Positions 21,821-32,134 of a DNA stretch of 64,000 bases are shown one piece after another. Source of the DNA: Litsea cubeba (Eukaryota; Streptophyta; Magnoliopsida; Laurales; Lauraceae). Each line of letters starts with the position of its first letter. Within the stretch, counting starts at the first letter, position 1. A program made the translations under genes and the position numbers. Location: NCBI GenBank assembly GCA_012931725.1, contig CM022945.1, forward strand, positions 18,648,580 to 18,712,579, written 5' to 3'. The notes below the pieces were generated by a model. It did not search any database. It was given only the letters and a program-made list of their open reading frames with translations, and was not told the origin of the DNA.

Positions 21821-24073
21821 ATGTCTACTGCTAAATCTGCTCTGCACGATCTTGCTAAGGTCGATATTTTCAATGGGAAGAACTTACCCATTTGGAAACG
21901 TCGGATGGATGCCTTGTTGCACTTTGAGGGTCTTTCTTATGTTATTAAAGAAAAGACACCTGAGAAGCCTGCTGATGATGCTTCCAAGGACGATAAAGAT
22001 CTCTTTAGTACCTGGGAATATGATAATGAATCAGCAAGGCATCTATTACTTGGATTTATTTCCAATGATTTGGTCAAGCAATTTGAGCAACTGGCTTCAG
22101 CAAAAGAAATTTATGATCAAATAATTGTGAAATACGATGCATCCACTGTGTCCCACCTTATGGAGGCATTCTCAAATTATGTCAATTATAAAATGCCTGA
22201 AGGAACCTCGATCAATGACGACATTGACCAGATGAATATAAGATTGAGGAATTTGATTGCTTTGGGAAGGGATATGGACCAGGAGTTGCAGAGATTGTAT
22301 CTGTTGCAAAGTCTCCCGCCTTCGTGGGAGAATGTTTCTCAGACCTTAAGCCTCCAGAAAACACTGACTGTTAAAGATATTGAGGCTGAATTAATTGCTG
22401 AAGGACAAAGGCAGGCTGCCCGTGGTGTTGTGCCTACTGCTTTGCTTGCCCAAACCAATTCTGCTAGTGGCTCGATGGCTACTATGGGGAAACGGAAGAA
22501 TAAAGGCAAAGGGAAAGCTAAGGGGCAACAAAAGAAAAGGGGGCGTTGCTTTATTTGCGGGAAGCCTGGGCACTTTCGTGCAGACTGTCCGGATAAAAAT
22601 AAAAAGAAAAAGGGTGAGAATGGGCAACAGAACATGGTACCACATGGAAGTAAAGATTATATTGATATGATCACGGAATCCATGATGGTGGACACCAATG
22701 AAAGCAACTGGTGGATCGATTCCGGGGCTACTCGACACATCTCGAGGACTAAAGCAGTTTTCATTGAATTCCAAGAAATTAAAGCTGGAGAACATAACAT
22801 ATACATGGGAAATGAGACATTCTGCGATGTGTTGGGGGTGGGGAAAGTCAAAATTCCCCTGCCAACTGGAAAATCGCTATATTTATCAGATGTCTTCTTC
22901 GCTCCCGGCATGAGGAGGAGCGTGATTTCCGTCAGCCAGCTTGCATCTAGTGGTTTTGAAATTAGGTTCATTACTGATAAGGTTACTATTGGGCTCAATG
23001 GAAAGATATGTATTTCTGGTTTGCTTCATGACAAATTATATTTGCTGGACACTTCTAAAGTTGCAATAAAATCTAGTTCCAATTATTCTGTGTGTGTGAA
23101 TGAATGTGTTAATGGTTTGGCATTGTTATGGCACTACAGATTAGGACACATTAACAAGAACAGAATAATTAGAATGGTTAGGGATGGACTTTTACCTGAA
23201 ATTGGAAAAGTAGAATACCCTACATGTGAACCATGTCTAAGTGGGAAAATGGTCAAGAAACCATTCCCAAAGGGAACTAGAAATGCGGAATTGCTAGACC
23301 TGATTCACACAGATATATGTGGACCCTTAAATGTTCATACTAGGATGGGGGAGGTGTATTTCATTACCTTCATTGATGACTTCAGCAGATATGGTTATAT
23401 CTACTTGATTAAACATAAACATGAAGCATTAAAATATTTTCAAATATATGCCGCTGAAGTTCAGAATCAAAAGGGCAAGAAAATTAAACGGATTCGATCC
23501 GATAGAGGGGGGGAGTACACTTCTGAGTTGTTCAAAGAATATTGTGCAAAAGAGGGAATCATACATGAGTATGCGATCCCTTACACCCCACAACAAAATG
23601 GCGTGGCTGAACGTCGAAATCGAACACTTATGGACATGGTTAGGTCCATGATGAGTCACGCGGAACTTCCGCTGTATTTGTGGGGAGAGGCAATTAATAC
23701 TGCACAATATATATTGAACAGGGTGCCCTCTAAATCTGTGCCCAAGACCCCATATGAGTTATGGACTGGAGCCAAACCTAAAATGGAACATATAAAAGTT
23801 TGGGGATGCCCCGTACATGTCCTGTTACCGCCACAAGAAAGACACAAACTGCAGGCAAAAACGAGAAAGAATTGCTCGTTTGTTGGCTACCCAAGTCATT
23901 CAAAAGGATATCGTGTATATGATCACGATAATAAAATAATCATGGAATGTCGAGATGTGTATTTCCTTGAGAATCCAACAGGTAATCCTAGAGATAAACC
24001 ACGGATTGTGGATTTCTATGAGATCTCTAAGGATAAGGATGTTCAAGCAAGTGGGGGGGTCCGACGTGGTTGA
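21821..24073 (+). CDS. Copia Gag-protease-integrase reading frame
   Basis: The ATG at 21821 opens MSTAKSALHDL, the usual start of a Copia Gag; the frame is open further upstream but without an ATG. Gag is followed by a Lys-rich stretch and a CCHC zinc knuckle at residues 243-256 (CFICGKPGHFRADC). The aspartic protease site is WWIDSGA near residue 298. Then come the integrase zinc finger (LWHYRLGH with CEPC) and the catalytic core (HTDICGPL, SDRGGEY and the Glu in NGVAERR). The frame ends at 24073, shortly after a run of seven G at 24053-24059; the downstream RT continues in another frame from that run. Region 21115-21820 is the untranslated leader. Confidence 0.95.
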   Translation: MSTAKSALHDLAKVDIFNGKNLPIWKRRMDALLHFEGLSYVIKEKTPEKPADDASKDDKDLFSTWEYDNESARHLLLGFISNDLVKQFEQLASAKEIYDQIIVKYDASTVSHLMEAFSNYVNYKMPEGTSINDDIDQMNIRLRNLIALGRDMDQELQRLYLLQSLPPSWENVSQTLSLQKTLTVKDIEAELIAEGQRQAARGVVPTALLAQTNSASGSMATMGKRKNKGKGKAKGQQKKRGRCFICGKPGHFRADCPDKNKKKKGENGQQNMVPHGSKDYIDMITESMMVDTNESNWWIDSGATRHISRTKAVFIEFQEIKAGEHNIYMGNETFCDVLGVGKVKIPLPTGKSLYLSDVFFAPGMRRSVISVSQLASSGFEIRFITDKVTIGLNGKICISGLLHDKLYLLDTSKVAIKSSSNYSVCVNECVNGLALLWHYRLGHINKNRIIRMVRDGLLPEIGKVEYPTCEPCLSGKMVKKPFPKGTRNAELLDLIHTDICGPLNVHTRMGEVYFITFIDDFSRYGYIYLIKHKHEALKYFQIYAAEVQNQKGKKIKRIRSDRGGEYTSELFKEYCAKEGIIHEYAIPYTPQQNGVAERRNRTLMDMVRSMMSHAELPLYLWGEAINTAQYILNRVPSKSVPKTPYELWTGAKPKMEHIKVWGCPVHVLLPPQERHKLQAKTRKNCSFVGYPSHSKGYRVYDHDNKIIMECRDVYFLENPTGNPRDKPRIVDFYEISKDKDVQASGGVRRG

Positions 24074-25769
24074 CGTTGGAAATTTAACACCTGGCCAGGG
24101 CCCACTTGATGAGGAACAACCGGAAATAAGTAGACCCATTCGGATAAGGAAACATTCGTCATATCTGGATGATTATTGCAGTTTAATGGAAACCGTGGAG
24201 GATTTGGATCCGACATCCTACTCTCAAGCAGTCAATGGGCATGATGCTGAAAATTGGATAAATGCTATGAGAGAGGAAATTGAATCAATTCATAAGAACC
24301 AGGTGTGGCAATTAGTCGATCTACCCAAAGATCGAAAGGCCATCGGTTGTAAATGGGTTCTTAAGAAGAAATTCAATTCGGATGGTTCCTTGGATAAATA
24401 CAAAGCACGGTTGGTGGCTAAGGGTTTTACACAAGTGGAAGGAATTGATTACGATGAAACATTCTCCCCGGTCGTAAAATTCCAATCCATTAGGACCCTT
24501 ATGGCGGTTGTGGCTTATCATGACTTGGAATTGCACCAAATGGATGTAAAAACTGCTTTCCTGAATGGCGAATTGGATGAAGAGATTTACATGAAACAAC
24601 CTGAGGGTTTTTTGGTGCAAGGTCATGAGGACAAGGTGTACAAATTACAGAAGGCACTCTATGGACTTAAACAGTCATCGAGGCAGTGGTACAAGAAATT
24701 TCACCAGGCCATAAGTGAAATTGGTTTTGTCCCCAATAGTGTTGATATATGTTTCTATATTAAACGCAGTGGGAGTAATTATTTATATTTGTCATTATAT
24801 GTGGATGACATACTGATTGCTGGTGACGATTTGGATGCCGTCAATGGAATCAAACAGTGGTTGAAGTCAAGATTCGAGATGAAGGACATGGGTGAGGCTA
24901 TTTATGTACTGGGCATAAAGATCACCCGTGACCGGCCGAATCGGTTATTGACTTTGTCACAAGAGTCCTATTTGGAAACTGTGTTAAAACGGTTTGATAT
25001 GATGATGTGCAAGCCAGTCGATACTCCCATTAGCAAAAATGAAAAATTATCCAGCAAACAGGGGCCCACGACTGAGGAAGATAAGGCGATAATGCGGGGC
25101 AAGCCTTATGCTCAGGTTGTGGGAAGCATCATGTATGCGATGCTGTGTACGAGACCGGATGTTGCATTTGCTGTGGGTCTCGTGAGTAGATTCCTAAGTA
25201 ACCCTGGATTACCTCATTGGTATGCGGTTAAGAGGATTCTACGGTACATCAAAGGCACCTTGAAGTTGCAACTGTGTTATCAAGGTGATGGCCTGAAATT
25301 GCGTGGCTATTCCGATGCGGATTGGGCCGGTGACTTAGACAAAAGAAAGTCAACCACAGGCTATGTGTATACTCTGGGGGGAGGTGCGATCTCTTGGGGT
25401 AGCAAGAAACAGACCTCAACGGCCATGTCTACGGCCGAGGCAGAGTATATAGCTTGTAGTACCGCAGTTCAGGAGGCTGTCTGGTTAAGAAACTTTTTAT
25501 GTGGTATTGATTTAATCAGTGTGGAACGGCTTGTCCTAATGAACGTAGATAGTACGTCTGCCATCTCCATGGTGACTGAGCCGAAATTTAACAGCCGATC
25601 AAAGCATGTTGAGATAAAATATCATTTTGTCCGGGAGAAGGCTGAGAATGGAGAAATTCAAATTTCTTATTTACCTTCTAAAGAATTGATGGCTGATGCT
25701 CTCACCAAACCGTTGCCTGCTGAAGAATTTGCGAGGCATGTGATGCGCATGGGACTTAAATACATTTGA
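24060..25769 (+). CDS. Copia reverse transcriptase-RNase H reading frame (frame-shifted)
   Basis: This frame directly continues pol after the G run. The reverse transcriptase shows KARLVAKGF, the YVDD active site (in LYVDDILIAG), and EIYMKQPEGF. RNase H follows with SDADWAGD, STAEAEY and the SKHVEIKYHF segment near the end, finishing at TGA 25767-25769. It has no start of its own and overlaps the Gag-INT frame only by a non-homologous extension (23955 onward). All key residues are present, so the single frameshift is the only visible lesion. Confidence 0.94.
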   Translation, partial: SDVVDVGNLTPGQGPLDEEQPEISRPIRIRKHSSYLDDYCSLMETVEDLDPTSYSQAVNGHDAENWINAMREEIESIHKNQVWQLVDLPKDRKAIGCKWVLKKKFNSDGSLDKYKARLVAKGFTQVEGIDYDETFSPVVKFQSIRTLMAVVAYHDLELHQMDVKTAFLNGELDEEIYMKQPEGFLVQGHEDKVYKLQKALYGLKQSSRQWYKKFHQAISEIGFVPNSVDICFYIKRSGSNYLYLSLYVDDILIAGDDLDAVNGIKQWLKSRFEMKDMGEAIYVLGIKITRDRPNRLLTLSQESYLETVLKRFDMMMCKPVDTPISKNEKLSSKQGPTTEEDKAIMRGKPYAQVVGSIMYAMLCTRPDVAFAVGLVSRFLSNPGLPHWYAVKRILRYIKGTLKLQLCYQGDGLKLRGYSDADWAGDLDKRKSTTGYVYTLGGGAISWGSKKQTSTAMSTAEAEYIACSTAVQEAVWLRNFLCGIDLISVERLVLMNVDSTSAISMVTEPKFNSRSKHVEIKYHFVREKAENGEIQISYLPSKELMADALTKPLPAEEFARHVMRMGLKYI

Positions 25770-25808
25770 TGTACATTGACACGCTTGTCAAAATATGGCA
25801 TTCGTGCC

Positions 25809-25818
25809 AAGTGGGAGA
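25809..25818 (+). promoter_or_regulatory. Polypurine tract
   Basis: AAGTGGGAGA lies one base before the 3' LTR, the standard plus-strand primer position and wording in plant Copia elements. Confidence 0.85.
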
Positions 25819-25819
25819 T

Positions 25820-26209
25820 TGTTAGGAAAATTGTGTGGCCCGACTGCCATTGGGCCCACGCCAGATCGAGCCCGGCGGTGTGCCGCGGATGAACTCCCAA
25901 CAAGTCTTGATCTGGTTGAGTCAGATAAGGATCAAACTCTTAGTGGTAGAGTTTGGATCAAGTTCAGACTCTCAGTTGGCAGAATTCCCACGCTGGTCAG
26001 GAGATGTGGGATTCCAGGAGAGGTAGAATCCGGATAGAGTTGTAACTCCTAGGGATTGCTCTATATAAGGGAGATGGGAACTCTTGGTTGATTATCCAGA
26101 AGATCTGAGAGCATTCGCAGCGAGTTCGCAGGTCTACCTCACACCGGAACGCACAAGGTTCTCAGCGAGTTCGGTTCCGACACCCATCTGGGACCAGCAA
26201 CTTCTTTCA
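25820..26209 (+). repeat. Copia 3' LTR
   Basis: Begins TGTTAGG and ends TTTCA; same length as the 5' LTR with 4 differences. It is followed directly by the TTGCG duplication. Confidence 0.96.
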
Positions 26210-26214
26210 TTGCG
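26210..26214. repeat. Copia target-site duplication (right), TTGCG
   Basis: Identical to 20706-20710. Confidence 0.92.
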
Positions 26215-29200
26215 GACACATGCTTTGGCACCCACGCAAGCCCTAATCCTAGGGCCTGCGTCACAGGGTCAAAGACAAAGGCACAAGAGGAGTCAAAGTG
26301 AGGTGAAGAACCAATCACAGAAGGTGGGCTGACCAAAAATAAGGCATGGAAAAGCATGTCCCTTGAAATCTTTGAAAGAGGGGCGTTCTTTGCATAGGCT
26401 CTTGAACATAGTCTCAATGAGTCCTAAAACCAATAGATTAAAGGTCATTTAGATCCGAGTTTCAACAGGATTATAAAATCTTCGGATTTCGGAAATAATC
26501 ATGTTTTTTAATCCAAATTCGCATTGCATTATAAGACCTCATTGGCAAAATATTCATCATCGTTATTGTCATCATCAAAGCCTTTTTTCCATCAAGCTAG
26601 GGTTAGCGCCTATAAGACTCCTCACTTCAAAAAGGAAGAAGTAAACAACGTCTCACTTAAATAGGAAGGAAAAAAAAAAGAAATTTTTTTTAAAAAAGTC
26701 AAACCATAAAACCAACCTAAAGACAACGAACATACTATATAACTAGTATAACAACCCGTGCTCAGCATGGTATGTCCATGCATTATAAATTAAATATTCA
26801 TACATTAAAATGCTTACATGGAGTACCTCTTTCCATAGAGCAAATTGCATAAAATGGAAATACGAAAACCGGGGCAGAAAGGGAGTAGAAGAGATAGGGT
26901 GGAATGAGAGATTTTACAAACAAAGGAATAACTCCAGAGTTGCAGCCTCAAATCATTTCATGGTTGGCAGGGTGAGATATACATGGAATCTTCATGTCTA
27001 AGCAAGGCTAATGATGAGAAAGGACCCTTTATGTGCAAACTACGACAAGAGATGAACCAACCATGGTCGTGAAGTTCCTTAGACATCATTGCGCATTTGT
27101 TTTGTAGCATGGATTCATGGTTCGATGATTTATGGTTAAAAAACTTACATGGGTGAATTTTCTTGAATTTCTGAATTAATTCTACAGGCCTTGCTAGTCA
27201 TAGGCAAAACCTTCTAGTTGATCCTAACCTATATCTTATTTCCAACCATTTAGGAATTGTTGTTGGATACACATCTCCCTTATCACTTATGCATGCAAGA
27301 CATATTAGTTGTTACTTATGAATGAAGTTTGGTTCCCTCGTGGGATCAAATCAAGTTAACAACTTCCATGTTTTCTTTGTGATGAGGAGCATTTTAGATA
27401 TGAAGATAAATTTATACGTAAAACCGCTTCTAGGTACACCAACATGGATAAACTCAAGATCATCTAGTTTAGTTGCCCAACACTTCAATTACTTTATACT
27501 TTACAATGTCTTAACTCAAGAACTTACATAACAGAGCATAAATTGAAATGGCTTGAATTGTTTGCAGTAGTTTTCCCTTGATTTGAAGAGGGAAGTTTAT
27601 TCATGTGTATAGTGCAGATTTCACCCTCTATTTCCTATTTAAGGTTCACAAGCAGTCAAGTAGTCAGTGTTTTTGAGAGTGTTTTTAGATGAAAACATGT
27701 TCAATTTTTTATTTGCTTGTAACTTGTTCTAATCTGTTGTGAGAGGAAAATAATGTAATTACAACTGCACTAGTTATCTTCTTGTTCCATTCTAAGCTTG
27801 CAGCTAAGGCTCATTATTACTTCCTTTTTCTTTCTTTTTATTTTGAATCACAACAAAATTGTTAGGGGTTATTTACACTTAAGGGGAATTTTAGTTATTT
27901 TGTCAGTTCAGTCATTGTGTTTGAAATGAAACATGCTTGCAACTTATACTTTGCCTCTCATCTACTGTTATTTTTAATATTTTGTCTGAATTTTGAGTTT
28001 CTCATTAAAAAAAAATTTGTAGTGGATTGAGAACTAAACCATGAGCTTTTACGCACCAAACTCTAAAAGACTTCAATTAATGCTTTAGAGCTTGATGTCT
28101 CATTATCACATGTTTCAAGTTATGTGAAGGTGGGAGAGCTTTTGGATAGGATACTCTCCAAGTGATTTTTTGTTATTGTAATATAGATATTGCAAATTGA
28201 TTATATCAAAATCATTATGCTAATTTAACATTGTCCCATTATCCTATTATCGTTTTTGGAGTGAATGCTTGGCCTGACAAGAATTTATTACTACTTGTAT
28301 TCTGATGTTTTTCTTGTTTTTGATGGGGACATCATGCCTAATTCCCCCAATTCCTTCAAGGTCTACCAAAGGAGGAAGCGTAGGGTGGCGGATCAAGCTA
28401 TGATGTGGATGGATGATGTGTATCATAACTTTTTTCGCCAAGATGGCATAAATCCACTGTTGGATTACCATTACGATGATATCCGACGGTTGGATTTTGA
28501 TGGATCTACCATTTGAAGAAGAGAAGGCCCCATGTGTGCAATCACATAGAAGGCCCCACTTTGGGAAGTGCCACATGGGTTGAGATAAAAGGGTTTTTAA
28601 AGTTGAGAGGGGCCCAAGTTATTTAATGAATAATAAGTCATAAAAAGGGGCCCATCTTCATTAAAGAAGAGAATAAAGAATAGGGGGGCACCACTTAAGA
28701 GAAAATGGCCTTGGGATTCGTGCTCACAACTCTTCCCTCCCTCTCGTCTGTTTCTTATTGTTTCTTTTATTTTTTTTTCTTATGTGATGAGGTCATCACT
28801 TAGGGCTAATATTAATAGACTGTCTTGGTTTCTTTCTTCCTGATGCTATGCTATCTTGTAATGAACTTTGAGATTAATGAAAGGAATGGATTTTCCCTCT
28901 TCTCTGTCAGTCTCTTGGGTTCCCCTTGCTCAAAGGACGTAACGCCTCCGGATCGGAGTTTGGTGAGAGCCCAATCAAAGGTATCCTCTTCTCTTTCTCT
29001 ATTTCTTTTCCTACGAGCTATCTCCCTGCACTAACCCTAAATCTCCATTTAAGATCCTAATATCTGCGACCCTTGTCGCTGGATCTCAACCCTAAGTTTT
29101 TTCCATTAATCCATCTCACCCAGCCACTGCCCAGATAATCACAAGAAATACAAGAAATATCAATTTTGCACAATTGGGCAATACAAGAAATATCAGTTTT

Positions 29201-31600
29201 GCACAATTGGGCCTTCCCTAAGCATTTTGGGAGTTCTATCTTCCATTGGGATCCTACCCATTCATCTGAAAGGGACCTTTACTACAGGACTGCAAACATG
29301 TTTTAGGATCAATTACCGATTTTCCCATTAGATTGTAATATTTACCAATATGAATGGTGTGTTTAAAGTTCAAATTAATTTTAGTTCTAAATCTGATCTC
29401 ATCATACCATATTAGGTTATATTTGATTTTGTCCTGCATCAGTTTGGTTTGCAGATTGGTTTTTAGATTTTATTGTGCCGGTTGTGGGCTCTTAGGGATT
29501 ACCTTGTTTGTTTTGATCACAGACATTTGTGGATGTTACATATTTTTGGAAATGATCAAGTAATAATATTTGTGTATGTTAGAGATTTGTGGATTTTTTT
29601 GGTTTATGGATGTAGGATATTTGGTTGTGGATGTTATTTTGGAACTGTTGATGGACCTATTTTAAATTGGTTTGTGCATCAAGTTTGTTGGTTTGAACAT
29701 GTATTTAGATTTTTATTTGTAAAATATAGGGAGAAATGAAAATTTAATTTTAAAAAAAGATAATAATAACTTTCCCGGCGCACCAGGTGCGTTGCAAAAA
29801 AGAAAAAGTATTACAACATTTTCCGACCTTATATGTGCGTCGGCGAAGTAATTGTATTTCCCAACACGTTAGCTCAAAGATATAACGCATTCCCAATGCA
29901 TTATTAGCGTTGGCTATTTCATGAATTTTCAATGCATTTGTAGCGTCGGCTATTTCATGCATTTCCAATGCATTAGTAGCATCGGCTATTTCTTGACCAT
30001 TACCAGGAATTCCCAACGCACCACCAGCGTCGGCCATTACAGGGTTTTTCCAACGCACTACCTACGTCGGCCTTTATTTTGCTGATGCTGATAGTGTTTG
30101 GCAAATATGGTTTTCAAATTAGGGAAATTGAACTTTATACTGACGCACATCTTCGTAGACGAGTTGGCCGATGTTGTAGTGCGTTGGAAATTATACTGGG
30201 ATTTGTGGACGCTGTTAAAGTAGCTTCCACTATAGATTTGCCCACGGCTTGTTGCCGAAGTGCAACCAACGCACCGGAATGCGTTGGAAAATCCTTTGCT
30301 AACGCGATTTTGGTTTTTCCAAACGCGGTGTTTTGCTGTAATGAGTCTACATACTCCCCGACATCCATTTCATAACATCATACATTCATACCATAATTAT
30401 CAATTTCATCTTCTTATTCAAATCAATATACAATACCCATTCTAATTTCCACAATTAGAACACAAGCAAGAGGCTAGTAATGTACTGAATTTGAATCTGA
30501 TTGTAAAATCAAATGAAATGACAGCATGCATTACCATTACAGCTTATACTTGCCTTCAATCAAGCTTTGAAACCCTTTTTATCCTTCTCTTGGCTCAAGT
30601 GTACTAAAACCCCCAAAATTCCAAAACCTAATCAAATGATTCATGCCAAAATTCATGAGCATGCATGCATGATAGGTGAATGAGTCTATTGACTCAATTT
30701 CAACCCAAAGATCTGTAAAGAAAGTGAGGTTCTCACCTTTTCTAGTAATTAAGGGATTATAGGGATGGTTCTTGCCAAACTAAGAGTAGGGAAGGATGAA
30801 GGAAAAGAAGATGAGCTCAAATCCAACCTCCAATTGAACATGCAGATCTTCCTTTGTGATCAGTGAAGAAGAAAGGAAGAAGTGGAGTTCTCTATCTGAA
30901 ATGGGTAAATGATCGATTGAATGGAAAATGGGTTGAGCTGGTTTTAGAAGAAGTCTCCCAGTTTATAAGAAAGTCCCTCCTGTTTTCTTGTATTTTCATT
31001 TAAAGTCAAATGGAGCCCAAGTTGATTAAATTGAAGTCTGATAGGAAATGTTTAAAATAAAAATCGACGTGCTCATCGAGAAACATACGATGATGGCAAG
31101 GTGACATGCATATGATGTAAAAATAAAGAATTTGTAATTATAAAATAGTCTCTGGGTCTACCTAAACGAGTTAAATCGGTTTCAAACTATTTATCCAAGA
31201 CTCCCAACAACTAAGATAAAACTAATTTACATTAAAATGACTTAATTAGTATTTAAGTATAATTAAATTAAGTAAAATATAATTGATTAAGGTTAAACAC
31301 GATTAAGTTAAGTCGTGGTGTAACAAGTTGCAAAGGCAAAAGCACAATGTAGTGATCGAGTGGGGCCAAATGCCCTTCCCAAATACACAGTGGGTCCCAC
31401 TCATATGCAGTCTGGTATATGGAGCCCATTTAAATGCGAGCCCTGCTACAGGCACCGAGTGGCCCGGCTCCCCACGGGTGCCGTTGGGCCACAGCCCGGG
31501 CTCCCCGTCGGTGCAAGGAGTGCCTACTGATCAATGGGGGAGTGGGGTACATGAGAGGTGGATGATGGTGAAATTGTGCTGTGCTAGTCAAATCATGGTG
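26215..31600. other. Intergenic, repeat remnants
   Basis: No supported gene. 26215-26420 and 28550-29040 look like fragments of old LTR-type sequence, judged by style alone. 29140-29210 has a short tandem duplication (ACAAGAAATATCA...GCACAATTGGGC). 29755-30330 holds the GCGT(C/T)GG-type repeats described separately. The frame at 28265-28516 has no recognisable domain. Confidence 0.4.
29760..30330. repeat. GCGTCGG/GCGTTGG repeat region with 36-bp tandem units
   Basis: At about 29886-29992 three units of 36 bp repeat (GGCTATTTCATG, then a CAATGCATT core, then TAGCGTC). Around them GCGTTGG, CGTCGGC and CCAACGCAC words occur in both orientations to about 30330. The style resembles subterminal repeats of CACTA-type transposons, but I found no CACTA termini. 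The minus-strand peptide frame (EIADATNAL repeats) is a by-product of the 36-bp period. Confidence 0.6.
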
Positions 31601-31621
31601 ATAAATGTAAACAAAATTTGC

Positions 31622-31832
31622 GTCATCACTTTTCCTTGTGTCGTTTCCTAGAATGTATGTCCTTTTCCAACTCTACTCTTTTCTTCTCACGGTCAGTCAA
31701 AGCGTTGAGTCGAGTCAGGATCCGAACTCAAGCAACATACATCATCACCTTTCCTTTCGTTCCTAGAATGTATGTCCTTTTCCAACTCTAGTCCGTTCTT
31801 CTCTCGGTCAGTCAAAGCGTTGTGTGGATCCG
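31622..31832. repeat. Tandem duplication upstream of the H+-ATPase gene
   Basis: Two diverged copies (about 31622-31724 and 31741-31832) share CCTAGAATGTATGTCCTTTT, CCAACTCTA and GGTCAGTCAAAGCGTTG. They lie 300-500 bases upstream of the first coding exon, in the presumed promoter. Confidence 0.8.
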
Positions 31833-31983
31833 ACCTTATGCAATAAATAAATATATCAAAAAGGAATCCTAATTTGGATGATCACGTTTCCCTTGCTTAG
31901 CTTTCCTTTCCTCCAACGCATCGCCTGTCTCTCTCCTACTTGAACTCTACTCCTTTTTTTTCTCTCTATCTCTCTCATTCCGC

Positions 31984-31990
31984 TATATAT
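31984..31990 (+). promoter_or_regulatory. TATA box of the H+-ATPase gene (predicted)
   Basis: TATATAT about 150 bases before the ATG at 32135, preceded by CT-rich sequence. It would give a 5' UTR near 115-120 bases. Predicted from position and wording only. Confidence 0.5.
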
Positions 31991-32134
31991 GTAATCCCTC
32001 CTCTTCCTGTTTGTTCCAGGCATTCACATAATACTTCTTGTTCTTCCTTTATTTTTTTATTTTTATAATATTAAGTGCTTTTCCGGCTGCTGGAGAGCTT
32101 TTGTTCTGCGTTTCCAAATCTTTGGGTGGTGGAG

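Larger units (their letters stand above)
20711..26209 (+). mobile_element. Full-length Ty1/Copia LTR retrotransposon
   Basis: 5,499 bp with two 390-bp LTRs, a 5-bp TTGCG duplication, a tRNA-iMet primer-binding site, a polypurine tract and a gag-pol region in Copia order (Gag, protease, integrase, reverse transcriptase, RNase H). The LTRs differ at 4 of 390 positions, all transitions, so the insertion is young. One frameshift in pol makes this copy probably defective unless it is a sequence error. The flanking DNA (20350-20705 and 26215-26420) itself looks like an older repeat, so the insertion may be nested. Confidence 0.97.

Noticed and set aside
29750..30058. Minus frame with EIADATNAL repeats
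   Set aside because: It comes from the 36-bp tandem units and has no non-repeat domain.
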